Positions 25,855 through 37,090 of a stretch of 64,000 nt of DNA are shown here, one piece after another. Made by a program: the position numbers and the translations under genes. The stretch spans positions 3,968,001 to 4,032,000 of the forward strand of contig NZ_CP166730.1 of the NCBI RefSeq assembly GCF_041320665.1, given 5' to 3'. Positions within the stretch are counted from its first letter, which is position 1; every line of letters starts with the position of its first letter. Source of the DNA: Comamonas sp. GB3 AK4-5. GTDB lineage: Bacteria > Pseudomonadota > Gammaproteobacteria > Burkholderiales > Burkholderiaceae_C. Under the pieces are notes generated by a model. It had not been told where the DNA came from. It saw only the letters and a program-made list of their open reading frames with translations, and did no database searches.

Positions 25855-26898
25855 CTATAAAACCCGGGGCAGACTGTCCGGGTCGCTGGGGGCCCAGTCC
25901 AGTCCGTACTGTTGATGCTGGGCGCGAATCCAGTCGCCCACATCCTGCTGCACCGTCATCACGCGCACCGTCTGAAAAGCGGTTTCCGCTTCCGGATAGC
26001 GGCGGCGCATCAGGTTCAGCCATTGCTTGAGCCGGCCGGCGCGCTGGCCGGGGTTGAGGTCGCGGCAGACCATGTCCCAAAAGCGCTGCAAATGGGGCAG
26101 CATCTGCGCCCAGGGCACCACCGGAGGCTGCTCGGCGGGCACGGCATCGGCCAGGGGAAAGCCTTCAGCCACAGCGGCACGCAGCGCCAGCGCCAGGCCG
26201 GGGTCGGCCACGCTGCCACGGCCCAGCATCAGGTCCTCGCAGCCCGAACGCTCGCGGCAGCGCAGCGCATCCTGCACGTTCCAGATCTCGCCATTGGCAA
26301 TCACCGGCACGCGCACCGCCGCTTTGATCGCGGGAATCAGCTCCCAATAGGCCGGCGGCCGATAGCCATCGGCCTTGGTCCGGGCATGGACCACGATTTC
26401 GCAGGCCCCGCTCTCGGCCATGGCCTGGGCGCACTCGCGCATCAGACCGGTGTCGTGAAAACCCAGGCGCATCTTGGCCGACACCGGTAATTCCGCCGGC
26501 ACGGCGCGGCGCACGGCCGCCACCAGCCGGGCAATGGATTCCGGGTCTTGCAGCATGGACGCCCCGCCGCCATGGCGGTTCACCACCTTGGCCGGGCAGC
26601 CAAAGTTCAAATCTATCCCCTCAGGCCCCAGTCGGCACAGATTGGCCGCGTTTTCGGCCATGCTCACCGGGTCCGAGCCCAGCAGTTGGGCGCGCACCGG
26701 CACACCTGCCAGCGTGCGACTGCCGTGGTGCAGCTCGGGCATATAGCGCTGGAACACCCGGTCGGGCAGCAGCGAGCCGCTGACGCGGATGAATTCGGAC
26801 ACGCAGCGGTCCACACCACCCACCTGGGTCAGCACATCGCGCAAGACAAAGTCCAGCAGCCCTTCCATGGGAGCCAGCAATATTTTCATGGTGCTCAT
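25855..26898 (-). CDS. dusC: tRNA-dihydrouridine synthase DusC
   Basis: 347 residues. The N-terminus has LLAPMEGLLD, the FMN-binding start of Dus proteins. The catalytic Cys101 lies in LNFGCPAK, followed by GGGASMLQ, VSAKMRLG and VHARTKADGY. The enzyme reduces a specific uridine of tRNA with FMN and NADPH; the DusC branch in E. coli acts on U16. The C-terminal helical domain ends near residue 335. GAGG lies before the ATG at 26898; an ATG 9 bp downstream is also possible. The gene faces the phospholipase D gene across R1 copy B. Confidence 0.92.
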   Translation of the reverse strand: MSTMKILLAPMEGLLDFVLRDVLTQVGGVDRCVSEFIRVSGSLLPDRVFQRYMPELHHGSRTLAGVPVRAQLLGSDPVSMAENAANLCRLGPEGIDLNFGCPAKVVNRHGGGASMLQDPESIARLVAAVRRAVPAELPVSAKMRLGFHDTGLMRECAQAMAESGACEIVVHARTKADGYRPPAYWELIPAIKAAVRVPVIANGEIWNVQDALRCRERSGCEDLMLGRGSVADPGLALALRAAVAEGFPLADAVPAEQPPVVPWAQMLPHLQRFWDMVCRDLNPGQRAGRLKQWLNLMRRRYPEAETAFQTVRVMTVQQDVGDWIRAQHQQYGLDWAPSDPDSLPRVL

Positions 26899-27108
26899 GC
26901 CGGCCCTCGCCGGGTCGACCCAAAATACAAGACAAAAAACGGTTTTACGCAGACCCCATCAGCACAGAATGCTCTGTTTTCAAGAGCAATCGCTGCACCC
27001 GCTGGCGCACGGCCACGTGGATGCAAGGCGCTGGAGCGCTATTGTCGCCATCTCCCCTGCTGGCTGCAGGGTTCATGGATTTGTCACCCAACGGTGCTGC
27101 AATAAGGC

Positions 27109-27672
27109 ATGGTTGCTTCCGACCAGGCCCAGCTCTCCTGCCTCCCTTCTCCCCAAGCCCTCTTGCTGCGCACCCCGCTGGCGGCCCAGGCTTTGGCTGG
27201 CCGTACGGCCTTCACGCTGCGCCAGCGCTCCGTGCTGCTGATGGCGGAAGGCATTCCACGCCGCCTGCTGGAGGCCCTGTTCCACGGACAGGGCGCCGTC
27301 CTGGTGCAAGAGCTGCTGGACGCCGGCTACCTCATGCTGCTGCACCCGACCTATATGGATGCCCTTCACGCAGCCGACCTGCACCTGGCACGCCTGCGCG
27401 CCCAGTTGCAGGAGCTGTGCGAGCGCCTGCTGCATGAGCAAGAGGATGAGCTGGCCCCCCTGCTGCGTCGGTTGCTGTCCGATGCGCCAGACCTTCCCAG
27501 CCTGCGCGCTGCCTGCTCCCGCTGGATGCAGGCCCTGATTCACCAGGGCGGCAGCCGCCGCATCCACTGTCTGCGCACCCAGTTGCAGCTGCTGCTGGCG
27601 CCCCCAGTCGAGCTGGACGACATGGAAAGCGCCGACGATATGCCACCACCCTCACCGCCCCACACCCGCTGA
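27109..27672 (+). CDS. conserved-looking hypothetical protein
   Basis: 187 residues, probably cytoplasmic, almost wholly helical and rich in Leu, Ala and Gln. Visible landmarks are GRTAFTLRQRSVLLMAEG near residues 31-48, GYLMLLHP (73-80) and an acidic Pro-rich tail. No known domain is recognised. GGTGCTGCAATAAGGC precedes the ATG with an AAGG-like site. Coding support comes from the uninterrupted frame and regular third-position GC in the gap between dusC and the methyltransferase gene; homologue comparison would be needed to confirm it. Confidence 0.55.
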   Translation: MVASDQAQLSCLPSPQALLLRTPLAAQALAGRTAFTLRQRSVLLMAEGIPRRLLEALFHGQGAVLVQELLDAGYLMLLHPTYMDALHAADLHLARLRAQLQELCERLLHEQEDELAPLLRRLLSDAPDLPSLRAACSRWMQALIHQGGSRRIHCLRTQLQLLLAPPVELDDMESADDMPPPSPPHTR

Positions 27673-27691
27673 CGCCCTCGCCAGACAGCAA

Positions 27692-27715
27692 AAAGCCCGC
27701 ACAGAGACGGGCTTT
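27692..27715 (-). terminator. rho-independent terminator of the methyltransferase gene
   Basis: AAAGCCCG and CGGGCTTT form an 8-bp stem; on the minus strand it is followed by TTTTTG, so it serves the methyltransferase gene ending at 27736. It may also stop the facing gene. Confidence 0.75.
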
Positions 27716-27735
27716 CAGGTGGAGGCAAACAGGGC

Positions 27736-28914
27736 TCAGCTTTGCGCTGCAAGGCGCCACAGCGAGGTGACTTCCTGCGCGCGGGCACTGTGCAGCGGGT
27801 CGCTGGCATCCTGGGCTTTGCCATGGGTAGGACGGGTGTCCCGCCGCTCCAGCACCTTCAGGCCGGCTTCTGCAATCCAGGTTTCCAACTGGGCACGGCT
27901 GCGCAGGCCCAGGTGCTCGGCCAGGTCGGACAGAATCAGCCAACCCTCACCCTGCGGCGCCAGATGGGCGCGCAGGCCTTGCAAAAAGCCGCGCAGCATG
28001 CGGCTGTCCGGGTCATACACCGACTGCTCCAGCGTGGTGTTGGCCTTGCCCGGCAACCATGGTGGGTTGCAGACGATCAGACCGGCCTGTCCTTCCGGGA
28101 ACAGGTCACAGGCTTGCAAATCCACCTGATCGCTCAGCCCCATGCGCTTGAAATTGTCTTTGGCACAAGAGATGGCACGGGGCGAAAGATCGGTGGCCAC
28201 CACGCGCTCCACGCCACGCTGCAGCAGCAGCGCCGACAGCACGCCGGTACCTACGCCAATATCAAAAGCCAGGGCTTCGCCAGCTGCCGGCAACGGCGCT
28301 TCAGCCACCAGATCCAGATATTCACCCCGCACCGGAGAGAACACGCCGTAGTGCGCATGGATGTGGACATCGTCACCCAGCAAAGGCATGGGCACGCCTT
28401 TTTTGCGCCATTCGTGCGCGGCAACCACGCCCAGCAATTCACGCAAGGCCACCACACGGGGGCCTTTGGTGACGGCCGCAGCCCCCCAGGCTTCGTTGAA
28501 AGCCAGCTTCCAATCGGGCGCACGGCGCAGCGAAATGACATAGTCAGGCTGCACCACCACCAACAGGCTGTTCAGCACGCGAGCGCGCTGGGCCTGGGAC
28601 TGGCGATAGAGGTGAAAAGCATGGGGGAAGGTGGGCGCATCGGCCTTGGCGCCCACCTGGCGCCGCTGGTGCCTGGCCTTGGCAGACTCGGCGCGCACCG
28701 GCTTGTCCAGACGGCGCTTGAGCGCATCCAGCAAATGGCGGGCGTTCTGGAAATCGCCCTGCCACAGCAGGGCCGTGCCTTCACAGGCGAGGCGGTAGGC
28801 GGTGTCGGCAGACAGGCTGTCGTCCACCACTTGCAGGCGGCGCGGCGCGGCAGCAGCGCTTTCGCTGTGCCATGCTGCCTGGAAATCCTTGCCCTGGTGT
28901 TGCCATTGCAGCAT
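27736..28914 (-). CDS. class I SAM-dependent methyltransferase (NPPW type)
   Basis: 392 residues. SAM motif I is DIGVGTGVLS at about 218-227 and VVATDLSPRAI follows. The catalytic NPPW is at 283-286, the signature of enzymes that methylate an exocyclic nitrogen of nucleic acid bases or an amide nitrogen of proteins (the PrmC, RsmC, RlmG group). The N-terminal 200 residues have no recognised motif and may bind substrate. The substrate is unknown; a ribosomal target is plausible but not shown. A terminator follows. Confidence 0.8.
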   Translation of the reverse strand: MLQWQHQGKDFQAAWHSESAAAAPRRLQVVDDSLSADTAYRLACEGTALLWQGDFQNARHLLDALKRRLDKPVRAESAKARHQRRQVGAKADAPTFPHAFHLYRQSQAQRARVLNSLLVVVQPDYVISLRRAPDWKLAFNEAWGAAAVTKGPRVVALRELLGVVAAHEWRKKGVPMPLLGDDVHIHAHYGVFSPVRGEYLDLVAEAPLPAAGEALAFDIGVGTGVLSALLLQRGVERVVATDLSPRAISCAKDNFKRMGLSDQVDLQACDLFPEGQAGLIVCNPPWLPGKANTTLEQSVYDPDSRMLRGFLQGLRAHLAPQGEGWLILSDLAEHLGLRSRAQLETWIAEAGLKVLERRDTRPTHGKAQDASDPLHSARAQEVTSLWRLAAQS

Positions 28915-28958
28915 GGGGGGTGCACTTTCTGGGCCTCACGGCCCGCAGGAAAAAAAGA

Positions 28959-29480
28959 TCAGTTCAAGGGGCGCTTGAGGCGCACTTCCTCGATCTTGAC
29001 GCCGCCAATGACATTGGTCTTGGCCGTGGTCATCTCGCGCTTGAAGCCTGCGGATTCGTGAAAGCGCAGCGCGCGTTCATTGCGCAGCGGCACCCAGCAG
29101 GTGACATTGGTACAGCCTTCTTCGGCCAGACCGTCGCGTGCGGCATCCCACAGGGCCACGCCCACGCCTTGGTCCCAATGGGTCGGGGCCGCGTAAATGG
29201 CCCAGATCTCACCGGTAGTCTGGCGCGACTTCTCGTCGCGGGAACGGTCAAAACCGACAAAGCCCACAATCTTGTCGCCATCAATGGCGACTTGCACTTG
29301 GGGCTCACTATATTCAATGGCCTCGCGCCAATAAGCCTGGCGCTTTTCAACAGACGACATGGCCTTCAATTGGTCGTCTGGCACGATACCTCGGTAGGCC
29401 TCCAAGGCGGACGAAGTGTGAATCTGTGCGATGGCCTTCGCATCGCGAAGCGTAGCGGGACGGACCTGGTAACTGGACAT
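28959..29480 (-). CDS. GNAT-family N-acetyltransferase
   Basis: 173 residues starting MSSYQVRPATLRDAKAIAQI, a typical first strand and helix of a GNAT fold. VAIDGDKIVGFVGFDR and the acetyl-CoA pyrophosphate loop QGVGVAL (about residue 112) follow, then NERALRFHESAGFKRE as motif B. These enzymes move an acetyl group from acetyl-CoA to an amine. The substrate is unknown. The ATG at 29480 is chosen because the upstream extension has no family similarity. It lies 44 bp upstream of the methyltransferase gene on the same strand. Confidence 0.86.
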   Translation of the reverse strand: MSSYQVRPATLRDAKAIAQIHTSSALEAYRGIVPDDQLKAMSSVEKRQAYWREAIEYSEPQVQVAIDGDKIVGFVGFDRSRDEKSRQTTGEIWAIYAAPTHWDQGVGVALWDAARDGLAEEGCTNVTCWVPLRNERALRFHESAGFKREMTTAKTNVIGGVKIEEVRLKRPLN

Positions 29481-29694
29481 GGAAAACGAAACGAAAACAG
29501 CGGTTGAAAAACGAAAGCTGGCAATTGTCTGTGAAACGCTGCCGGGACGCACGTCCTATTGCTGTAGCCATTTGCACCAGTACGGCTGTCAGCAGCGCCT
29601 TGCCGTGGTATAGCGGATGTGATAGCAGGCGCTTTCACGCCGCGCCGCGCTGCAGGCACATCCATACAGCAGCGTGAAAGCGGGTGACTTCGCC

Positions 29695-29743
29695 AGAGAC
29701 AGCGAGCAAGGGCCGCCCCGCCGCGAGGCTGTCGTCCCCCTGC
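29695..29743 (+). repeat. R2 gene-end repeat, left half only
   Basis: GAGACAGCGAGCAAGGGCCG through GTCGTCCCCCTGC, then the similarity stops. It is a direct repeat, 151 bp upstream, of the full copy at 29846. The 478-bp gap 29481-29958 holds these two copies and nothing else recognised. Confidence 0.8.
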
Positions 29744-29845
29744 TGCAAAAGTGGGGAGCGCGATCACGATGTCCCCATGGAGGTGGTTGGCCTCTCGCCC
29801 AACTCCCAAGCAACCCATACCGTGTGAGCCCGCACGACCCAACAC

Positions 29846-29950
29846 AGAGACAGCGAGCAAGGGCCGCCCCGCCGCGAGGCTGTCGTCCCCCTGCCCGCGA
29901 GCGCAGCGAGCGAAGAGCGGGGGGAAGCCGCGTAGCGGCTCAGGGGGGTG
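29846..29950 (+). repeat. R2 gene-end repeat, full length
   Basis: Complete copy ending in CAGGGGGGTG, 8 bp before the stop codon of the aldehyde dehydrogenase gene. The left half duplicates 29695-29743. Confidence 0.85.
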
Positions 29951-29958
29951 TCGTGTGT

Positions 29959-31395
29959 TTATCCCCAGCGCTTCAACAGCGCCAAAATCTGGTCAAAGCG
30001 CACCCCATAGGGCGGGTACAGCCATTGCATGGCGCTCCAGGGCCCTTGCAGGCACACCGCCTTCTGGTGGCTGAAGCGCAAAAAACCATGCTCGCCATGG
30101 TAGGCACCCCAGCCGCTGTCGCCCACGCCACCAAAGGGCAAACTCTCATGGGCCACATGCAGCAGCGTGTCGTTGACGGTAACGCCGCCGCTGACCGTGC
30201 GCTGCAGCACCGCGTCCCGCGCTTTTTCGTCCTTGCCAAACCAGTACAGCGCCAAGGGACGTGGCCCGGCATTGATGGCGGCAATGGCGTCGTCCAGCCG
30301 GTCATAGGGCACCACGGGCAGGATGGGGCCAAAGATTTCTTCCTGCATCAACGCCATATCGGGCTGCACATTCCACACCAGGGTGGGCAGCATCTGGCGC
30401 TGGCTGGCATCGCCCCAGCCGGTGCTGGCTTCCTCCCCCTTGCCGGCAGCGGGGTCCAGGGTCTGCACCTGGGCGCCCTGAGCCTGGGCCTGCTGCAGCA
30501 GCTGGCGCAGACGCAGTGCATGGCGCTGGTTGATGATGGCCGCATAGTCCGGATTGCCCACCACCTTGGGATAGAGCTGGGCCACGGCCTGGCGATAGGC
30601 CTGCTCAAAGGCCAGCTCCTGGCCACGTGGCAGCAGCAGGTAGTCGGGTGCGATGCAGGTCTGCCCGGCGTTGAGCAACTTGCCATGGGCCACGCGCAAC
30701 GCCGCCTGCTGCATATCGCAGTCGTTGGACAAAATGCAGGGTGATTTGCCCCCCAGCTCCAGCGTGGTGGGCGTCAGGTGCACGGCCGCGGCCTGGGCCA
30801 CACGCCGGCCCACTGCCGTGGAGCCGGTGAACATCAGATGATCAAAAGGCAAACCGGCAAACTGGCTGGACAGATAGCTGTCCCCCTGCACCACACAAAA
30901 CTCTTCAGGTGCAAAAAACTGCGCCACCACGGCAGCCAGCTGCGCGGCCGTATGGGGAGCCAATTCGCTGGGCTTGAGCATGACGCGGTTGCCCGCGGCC
31001 AAAGCCGCAATGGCCGGGCCCAATGCCATCTGCAGCGGGTAATTCCAGGGGGCGATGATGCCCACCACCCCCAGAGGCTGGCGCTCGATGCGCGCCCGTG
31101 CCGGCCACAGCTGCAACGGTGTCCAGACATGGCGCGGCCGCATCCAGCGCTCCAGTTTGCGCAGGGCCTGCTTGAGCTGGGTGCGCAGCATCAACAGATC
31201 GACAAACTCCGTGAGACGCACGGAGCGCACGCCAAAGTCGGCCTGCACCGCCGCCGTGAGCACCGCGCCATGCTCGTCGAGCATGCGCTGCACCCGCAGC
31301 AGCCGCTCCTTGCGCAGCATGGCGGGCACCGCCACCTGCTGGCGGCTGGCCTGGTATTGCAGCTCGAAAGCCTGTTGCAAAGCGGGAGAAGTCAT
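29959..31395 (-). CDS. aldehyde dehydrogenase, coniferyl-aldehyde-dehydrogenase type
   Basis: 478 residues of the ALDH superfamily. IIAPWNYPLQMALGP and MLKPSELAP form the NAD(P) site, FTGSTAVGRRV follows, Glu213 in ELGGKSPC is the general base and Cys247 in NAGQTCIAPDY the nucleophile. NPDYAAIINQRH and NDTLLHVAHESLPFGGVGDSG match the class-3/coniferyl aldehyde dehydrogenase branch, which oxidises aromatic or long-chain aldehydes to acids. No hydrophobic C-terminal anchor is seen. No aromatic-degradation genes are adjacent, so the physiological substrate is open. Confidence 0.86.
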   Translation of the reverse strand: MTSPALQQAFELQYQASRQQVAVPAMLRKERLLRVQRMLDEHGAVLTAAVQADFGVRSVRLTEFVDLLMLRTQLKQALRKLERWMRPRHVWTPLQLWPARARIERQPLGVVGIIAPWNYPLQMALGPAIAALAAGNRVMLKPSELAPHTAAQLAAVVAQFFAPEEFCVVQGDSYLSSQFAGLPFDHLMFTGSTAVGRRVAQAAAVHLTPTTLELGGKSPCILSNDCDMQQAALRVAHGKLLNAGQTCIAPDYLLLPRGQELAFEQAYRQAVAQLYPKVVGNPDYAAIINQRHALRLRQLLQQAQAQGAQVQTLDPAAGKGEEASTGWGDASQRQMLPTLVWNVQPDMALMQEEIFGPILPVVPYDRLDDAIAAINAGPRPLALYWFGKDEKARDAVLQRTVSGGVTVNDTLLHVAHESLPFGGVGDSGWGAYHGEHGFLRFSHQKAVCLQGPWSAMQWLYPPYGVRFDQILALLKRWG

Positions 31396-31500
31396 GCGCC
31401 AGATATCCCTGCAAGAAAAGCATTACCGGGCGCCCAGGCCCGAAACCACAACGCGCTCAGTCAGCGCGCGTGAAAAAGGCTATAGACGCCATGCCGAAAG

Positions 31501-31538
31501 CCCCCTCACCCCAGCCCTCTCCCCGAAGGGCGAGGGAG
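31501..31538. repeat. R3 short CCCTC/GAGGG hairpin repeat
   Basis: CCCCTCACCCCAGCCCTCTC followed by CCCGAAGGGCGAGGG; third copy in the window, in the opposite sense to 6858. Confidence 0.7.
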
Positions 31539-31600
31539 TCAAACCAAGGGCACGAGGCAGAGAACTGACGTTGTCGCATGCAGCGGCCCTTTCGCCAGGG

Positions 31601-31698
31601 CACCGCGCAAGGGCCGCCCCGCAGCGACGGTGCCGTCCCCCTCCCGCATTGCGCAGCAAAGCGAGAGAGGGGGAAGCCGCAAAGCGGCTCAGGGGGTG
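31601..31698 (+). repeat. R2 gene-end repeat
   Basis: CACCGCGCAAGGGCCGCCCC to GGCTCAGGGGGTG, ending 2 bp before the stop of the small membrane-protein gene. With the R3 copy it fills most of the 305-bp gap 31396-31700. Confidence 0.8.
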
Positions 31699-31700
31699 CT

Positions 31701-32072
31701 TCACTTTATTTCACGCGGCTGCACATCGGTGATATCGCGGGCCACGCTGGCCAGCACACCGCTGCGCTTGCTGCCGGGAGCACTGGCATCGCTTTCAGAA
31801 GCTGCGGCTTCCGCTGCACCACCAGCGCTGCCGGCACCCATGGCACCGGCCCAGCTGTTCGGACTGTAGAAGGACCAGGCTGCGCCGGGGCGCATGGGCA
31901 TGACCCAAGGCGTCACGGGCCGGCCCGTGAGCTTGGCCCAGAGGGCGCGAGCCCCCCAGACCAGGGCCAGCAGGCTGGCCACCGCCAGCAGGGACACCAG
32001 AAATACTGCGCCCGCTAGCAGCAGGAAGATGCGGGTGGCCCAACGTATGGCCGTGTGAGCGAAATTGTTCAA
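31701..32072 (-). CDS. small membrane protein, function unknown
   Basis: 123 residues. One long or two short hydrophobic segments occupy about residues 9-45 (IFLLLAGAVFLVSLLAVASL), followed by a conserved-looking amphipathic PGAAWSFYSPNSW stretch and an Ala/Ser-rich, partly charged tail. No lipobox is present. The start lies 44 bp after the clpB stop, so it is likely read through from clpB and may be induced with it by heat. No function is recognised. Confidence 0.65.
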   Translation of the reverse strand: MNNFAHTAIRWATRIFLLLAGAVFLVSLLAVASLLALVWGARALWAKLTGRPVTPWVMPMRPGAAWSFYSPNSWAGAMGAGSAGGAAEAAASESDASAPGSKRSGVLASVARDITDVQPREIK

Positions 32073-32116
32073 AACATCACCTTTCTTGCATGCCAGGCGT
32101 GCGGTTCATGCAGCGC

Positions 32117-34723
<2,607 letters not shown>

Positions 34724-34764
34724 GATGAAGGGCTCTCTCAACAGCAAAAATGGAACTGCTAGAC

Positions 34765-34792
34765 AGGTGGGGACATCTCGGCCACCTTCAAG
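34765..34792 (-). promoter_or_regulatory. sigma-32 (RpoH)-type promoter of clpB
   Basis: On the minus strand CTTGAAG (34786-34792), 13-bp spacer, CCCCACCT (34765-34772). This matches the heat-shock consensus CTTGAAA-N(13-15)-CCCCATnT at 13 of 15 positions or close to it and lies upstream of clpB. Confidence 0.8.
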
Positions 34793-34930
34793 ATATTGCC
34801 CCATGCAGCCGCCCTTGTGCACCTGATCTGCATCAAGTGTCGCGTAGGAGAACCTGCCTTGTGCTCGCAATGCTGCGCCCCAGAGAAAGAAGCGCGGAGG
34901 CGCAAAACTGACAAGGCCCACGCCAGGGCT

Positions 34931-35032
34931 GCCGCGCAAGGGCCGCCCCGCCGCGCTGGTAGCGTCCCCCTGCCCGCGAGCGCAGCGAGCGAAGAGCGGG
35001 GGGAAGGCGCCACAGGCGACTCAGGGGGGTGC
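34931..35032 (+). repeat. R2 gene-end repeat supplying a stop codon
   Basis: TGCCGCGCAAGGGCCGCCCC to CTCAGGGGGGTG. Its last bases encode the final Ala-Pro-Pro and TGA of the AraC-family gene on the other strand. Confidence 0.82.
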
Positions 35033-35938
35033 CCCACCACCCCAACGCACAAACTGCGCCGGCGTCACCCCCCAATGGGCCTTGAAACAACGTACCAAAT
35101 GGCTGGCGCTGGAAAAGCCGCTGTCCATGGCCAAAGCCTGCAGCGTCGTGGCTTGGCCGGCCGCTGCCAAGGCCTGTCTTGCCCATGCCAGACGCCGCTG
35201 CATCACCCAGGCATGGGGTGTGCAGCCCATGCTCTGGTGGAACATGCGGGCAAAGTGGTACTCCGACAAGCAGGCCACACCGGCAAGCGCGGGCAGGCTG
35301 AGCGCCCTGCTGTGCGCCAGATGGGCCTCCACATGCTCCAGCACCCGGCGCCGCGCCACGGTGGACAGGCCACCCTGCGGACGCTCTGCGGCCTGGCGCT
35401 GGTGCGGCGTGGCCGAGCGCAGCACCAACTGGTCCAGCACCTGCTGGCTCAATTGGTCGGCCCGCAGGGCGTCACCGGGCTGGCTCCAGTCCAGCGACTG
35501 CAGCTGCTGGGCCCATTGTTGGTAGAGCGGCTCCTGCATGTAGATTTGCGGCGCCAGCGTGCGGGCGCGCGGCTCTGCATCCAGCAGGCGCACCACGCGC
35601 TCCGCCCAGGCCAGATCGGAGACATAAAGGTGCAGAAACTGCACTGCCTCGCCCACCACCCAGTGGGACTCATGGGCCACCGGCAGCACGCAGCTGCGCC
35701 CCGGCGCCCCCAGGGCCTGGGGCTGCAGCTTGAGGCGCGAGCCATGGCCGCCCGCCAGATAGACCGACAGCGTGTGGTGGCCTTGCTGGGCATAGCGCAC
35801 CTCATCGTTCTGGTTGGTCCAGACCGCCAGCTCCAGCCCATCACCCAGGCGTGCACGCCGCTGCAGCTGCGCCTTGGAGCGCCCCAGCACCTGGCTCAGG
35901 TGGCAAGCGGGCAAGGAGGACTGCGGCATGGGCGTCAT
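35021..35938 (-). CDS. AraC-family transcriptional regulator
   Basis: 305 residues. The last 100 carry two helix-turn-helix motifs: LPALAGVACLSEYHFARMFHQ and MDSGFSSASHLVRCFKAHWG, then TPAQFVR. The first 190 residues form a cupin-like AraC ligand domain with YAQQGHHTLSVYLAGG. The gene is divergent from an EamA transporter gene 141 bp away, so it probably controls that exporter in response to its substrate. An inverted repeat lies between the two genes. The extreme C-terminus (GGGAPP) is encoded by an R2 repeat. Confidence 0.88.
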   Translation of the reverse strand: MTPMPQSSLPACHLSQVLGRSKAQLQRRARLGDGLELAVWTNQNDEVRYAQQGHHTLSVYLAGGHGSRLKLQPQALGAPGRSCVLPVAHESHWVVGEAVQFLHLYVSDLAWAERVVRLLDAEPRARTLAPQIYMQEPLYQQWAQQLQSLDWSQPGDALRADQLSQQVLDQLVLRSATPHQRQAAERPQGGLSTVARRRVLEHVEAHLAHSRALSLPALAGVACLSEYHFARMFHQSMGCTPHAWVMQRRLAWARQALAAAGQATTLQALAMDSGFSSASHLVRCFKAHWGVTPAQFVRWGGGAPP

Positions 35939-35998
35939 GGCGATATTTTCGCGCCAAGCCCTCGCTCCCCTTGGCGGCGCCCCACAAAACCGCAGGAA

Positions 35999-36023
35999 TC
36001 TGCCATGGGCTACGGCTGGCAGA
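35999..36023. promoter_or_regulatory. possible operator between AraC regulator and EamA gene
   Basis: TCTGCCA-N11-TGGCAGA, perfect 7-bp arms, in the 141-bp gap between the divergent regulator and transporter genes. AraC proteins more often bind direct repeats, so the assignment is tentative. Confidence 0.35.
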
Positions 36024-36079
36024 GCGCATCATCACCCCCGCTTTTTCGCAGCTTTGGCTGCCCCACTTGGTTTTTTTGA

Positions 36080-36976
36080 ATGATGACGATGCCTTTGTAC
36101 GCCCTGGTCGTATTGATCTGGGGCTCCACCTGGTTGGCTTTGAAGCTGCAGCTCGGCGCTGTGCCGGTCGAGGTCTCGATTGCCTACCGCTTTGCCTTGG
36201 CCACGCTGGTGATGTTTGCCTGGCTGCTGCTCTCGCGCCAATGGCGCACGCCGCGCGGCGCGGCCATTCCCCGCGTGCTGGGCCAGGGCCTGTGCCTGTT
36301 CAGCCTGAACTTTGTCTGCTTTATGTACGCCAGCGAGACCCTGGCCAGCGGCCTGGCTGCCGTGGTGTTCTCCACCGCCAGCATCTGGAATGCCCTGCTG
36401 GCCCGCCTGGTCTACGGTCGCCGCCTGGCACCCCATGTGCTGGCCGGCAGCCTGCTGGGCCTGGGCGGCCTGGTACTGCTGTTCTGGCCCGAGCTGCAGC
36501 ATGGCGCCCATGCCAGCTGGAGCGGGCTGCTGTGGGCCCTGGCAGGCACCTTGTGCTTTTCCTGCGGCAATATGCTGTCGGCCTCGCTGCAGCAACTGGG
36601 CTTTCGCCCGCTGCAGACCAATGCCTGGGGCATGCTGGCCGGCACGCTGCTGCTCACGGCCTATGCCTTGATCGCCGGCCTGCCCTGGACTTTCGATGCC
36701 CGCCCGGAATATGCAATGGGCCTGCTGTACCTGGCGATTCCCGGCTCGGTGATTGCCTTTACTGCCTACCTGACCCTGGTGGGCCGGCTGGGCCCGGAAA
36801 AAGCCGCCTATGCCACGGTGCTGTTCCCCATCGTGGCGCTGAATGTCTCGGCCATCTGGGAAGGCTATGTCTGGACCCCGCTGGCCGTGTTGGGCCTGTT
36901 GCTGACCTTGGCCGGCAATGTGCTGGTGTTCAAGCCGCCGCGCTGGCTGCAATATCAGCAAGCTCAAAAAGCATAG
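36080..36976 (+). CDS. EamA/DMT-family exporter
   Basis: 298 residues, ten membrane helices in two EamA repeats. Helix 1 has LYALVVLIWGSTWLALK, a hallmark of RhaT/EamA carriers; helices 3-4 have YASETLASGLAAVVFSTASI, and helix 9 has PEKAAYATVLFPIVAL. It differs in sequence from the EamA protein at 8977. It should export a small metabolite or amino acid. Divergent arrangement with an AraC regulator suggests substrate-induced expression. The stop codon lies inside the terminator hairpin. Confidence 0.87.
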   Translation: MMTMPLYALVVLIWGSTWLALKLQLGAVPVEVSIAYRFALATLVMFAWLLLSRQWRTPRGAAIPRVLGQGLCLFSLNFVCFMYASETLASGLAAVVFSTASIWNALLARLVYGRRLAPHVLAGSLLGLGGLVLLFWPELQHGAHASWSGLLWALAGTLCFSCGNMLSASLQQLGFRPLQTNAWGMLAGTLLLTAYALIAGLPWTFDARPEYAMGLLYLAIPGSVIAFTAYLTLVGRLGPEKAAYATVLFPIVALNVSAIWEGYVWTPLAVLGLLLTLAGNVLVFKPPRWLQYQQAQKA

Positions 36977-36991
36977 CTACCCATGCTTTTT
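36966..36991 (+). terminator. terminator overlapping the EamA stop codon
   Basis: AAAAAGCAT and ATGCTTTTT form a 9-bp stem around an 8-nt loop, with the TAG stop in the left part of the hairpin. The stem is AT-rich, so strength is uncertain. Confidence 0.55.
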
Positions 36992-37090
36992 ACATAAGGC
37001 ATGCAAGGCCATCACAACAAGAATTCCCACACGACTTGAGGAAAAATGTTGCGCCCCCAACCGCATAAAACTGGCGCGCTCCAGGCCAGC

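Noticed and set aside
34724..34939. Longer N-terminus for ClpB
   Set aside because: It would place the start upstream of the sigma-32-type promoter, and [10 protein letters not shown] is the usual ClpB N-terminus.
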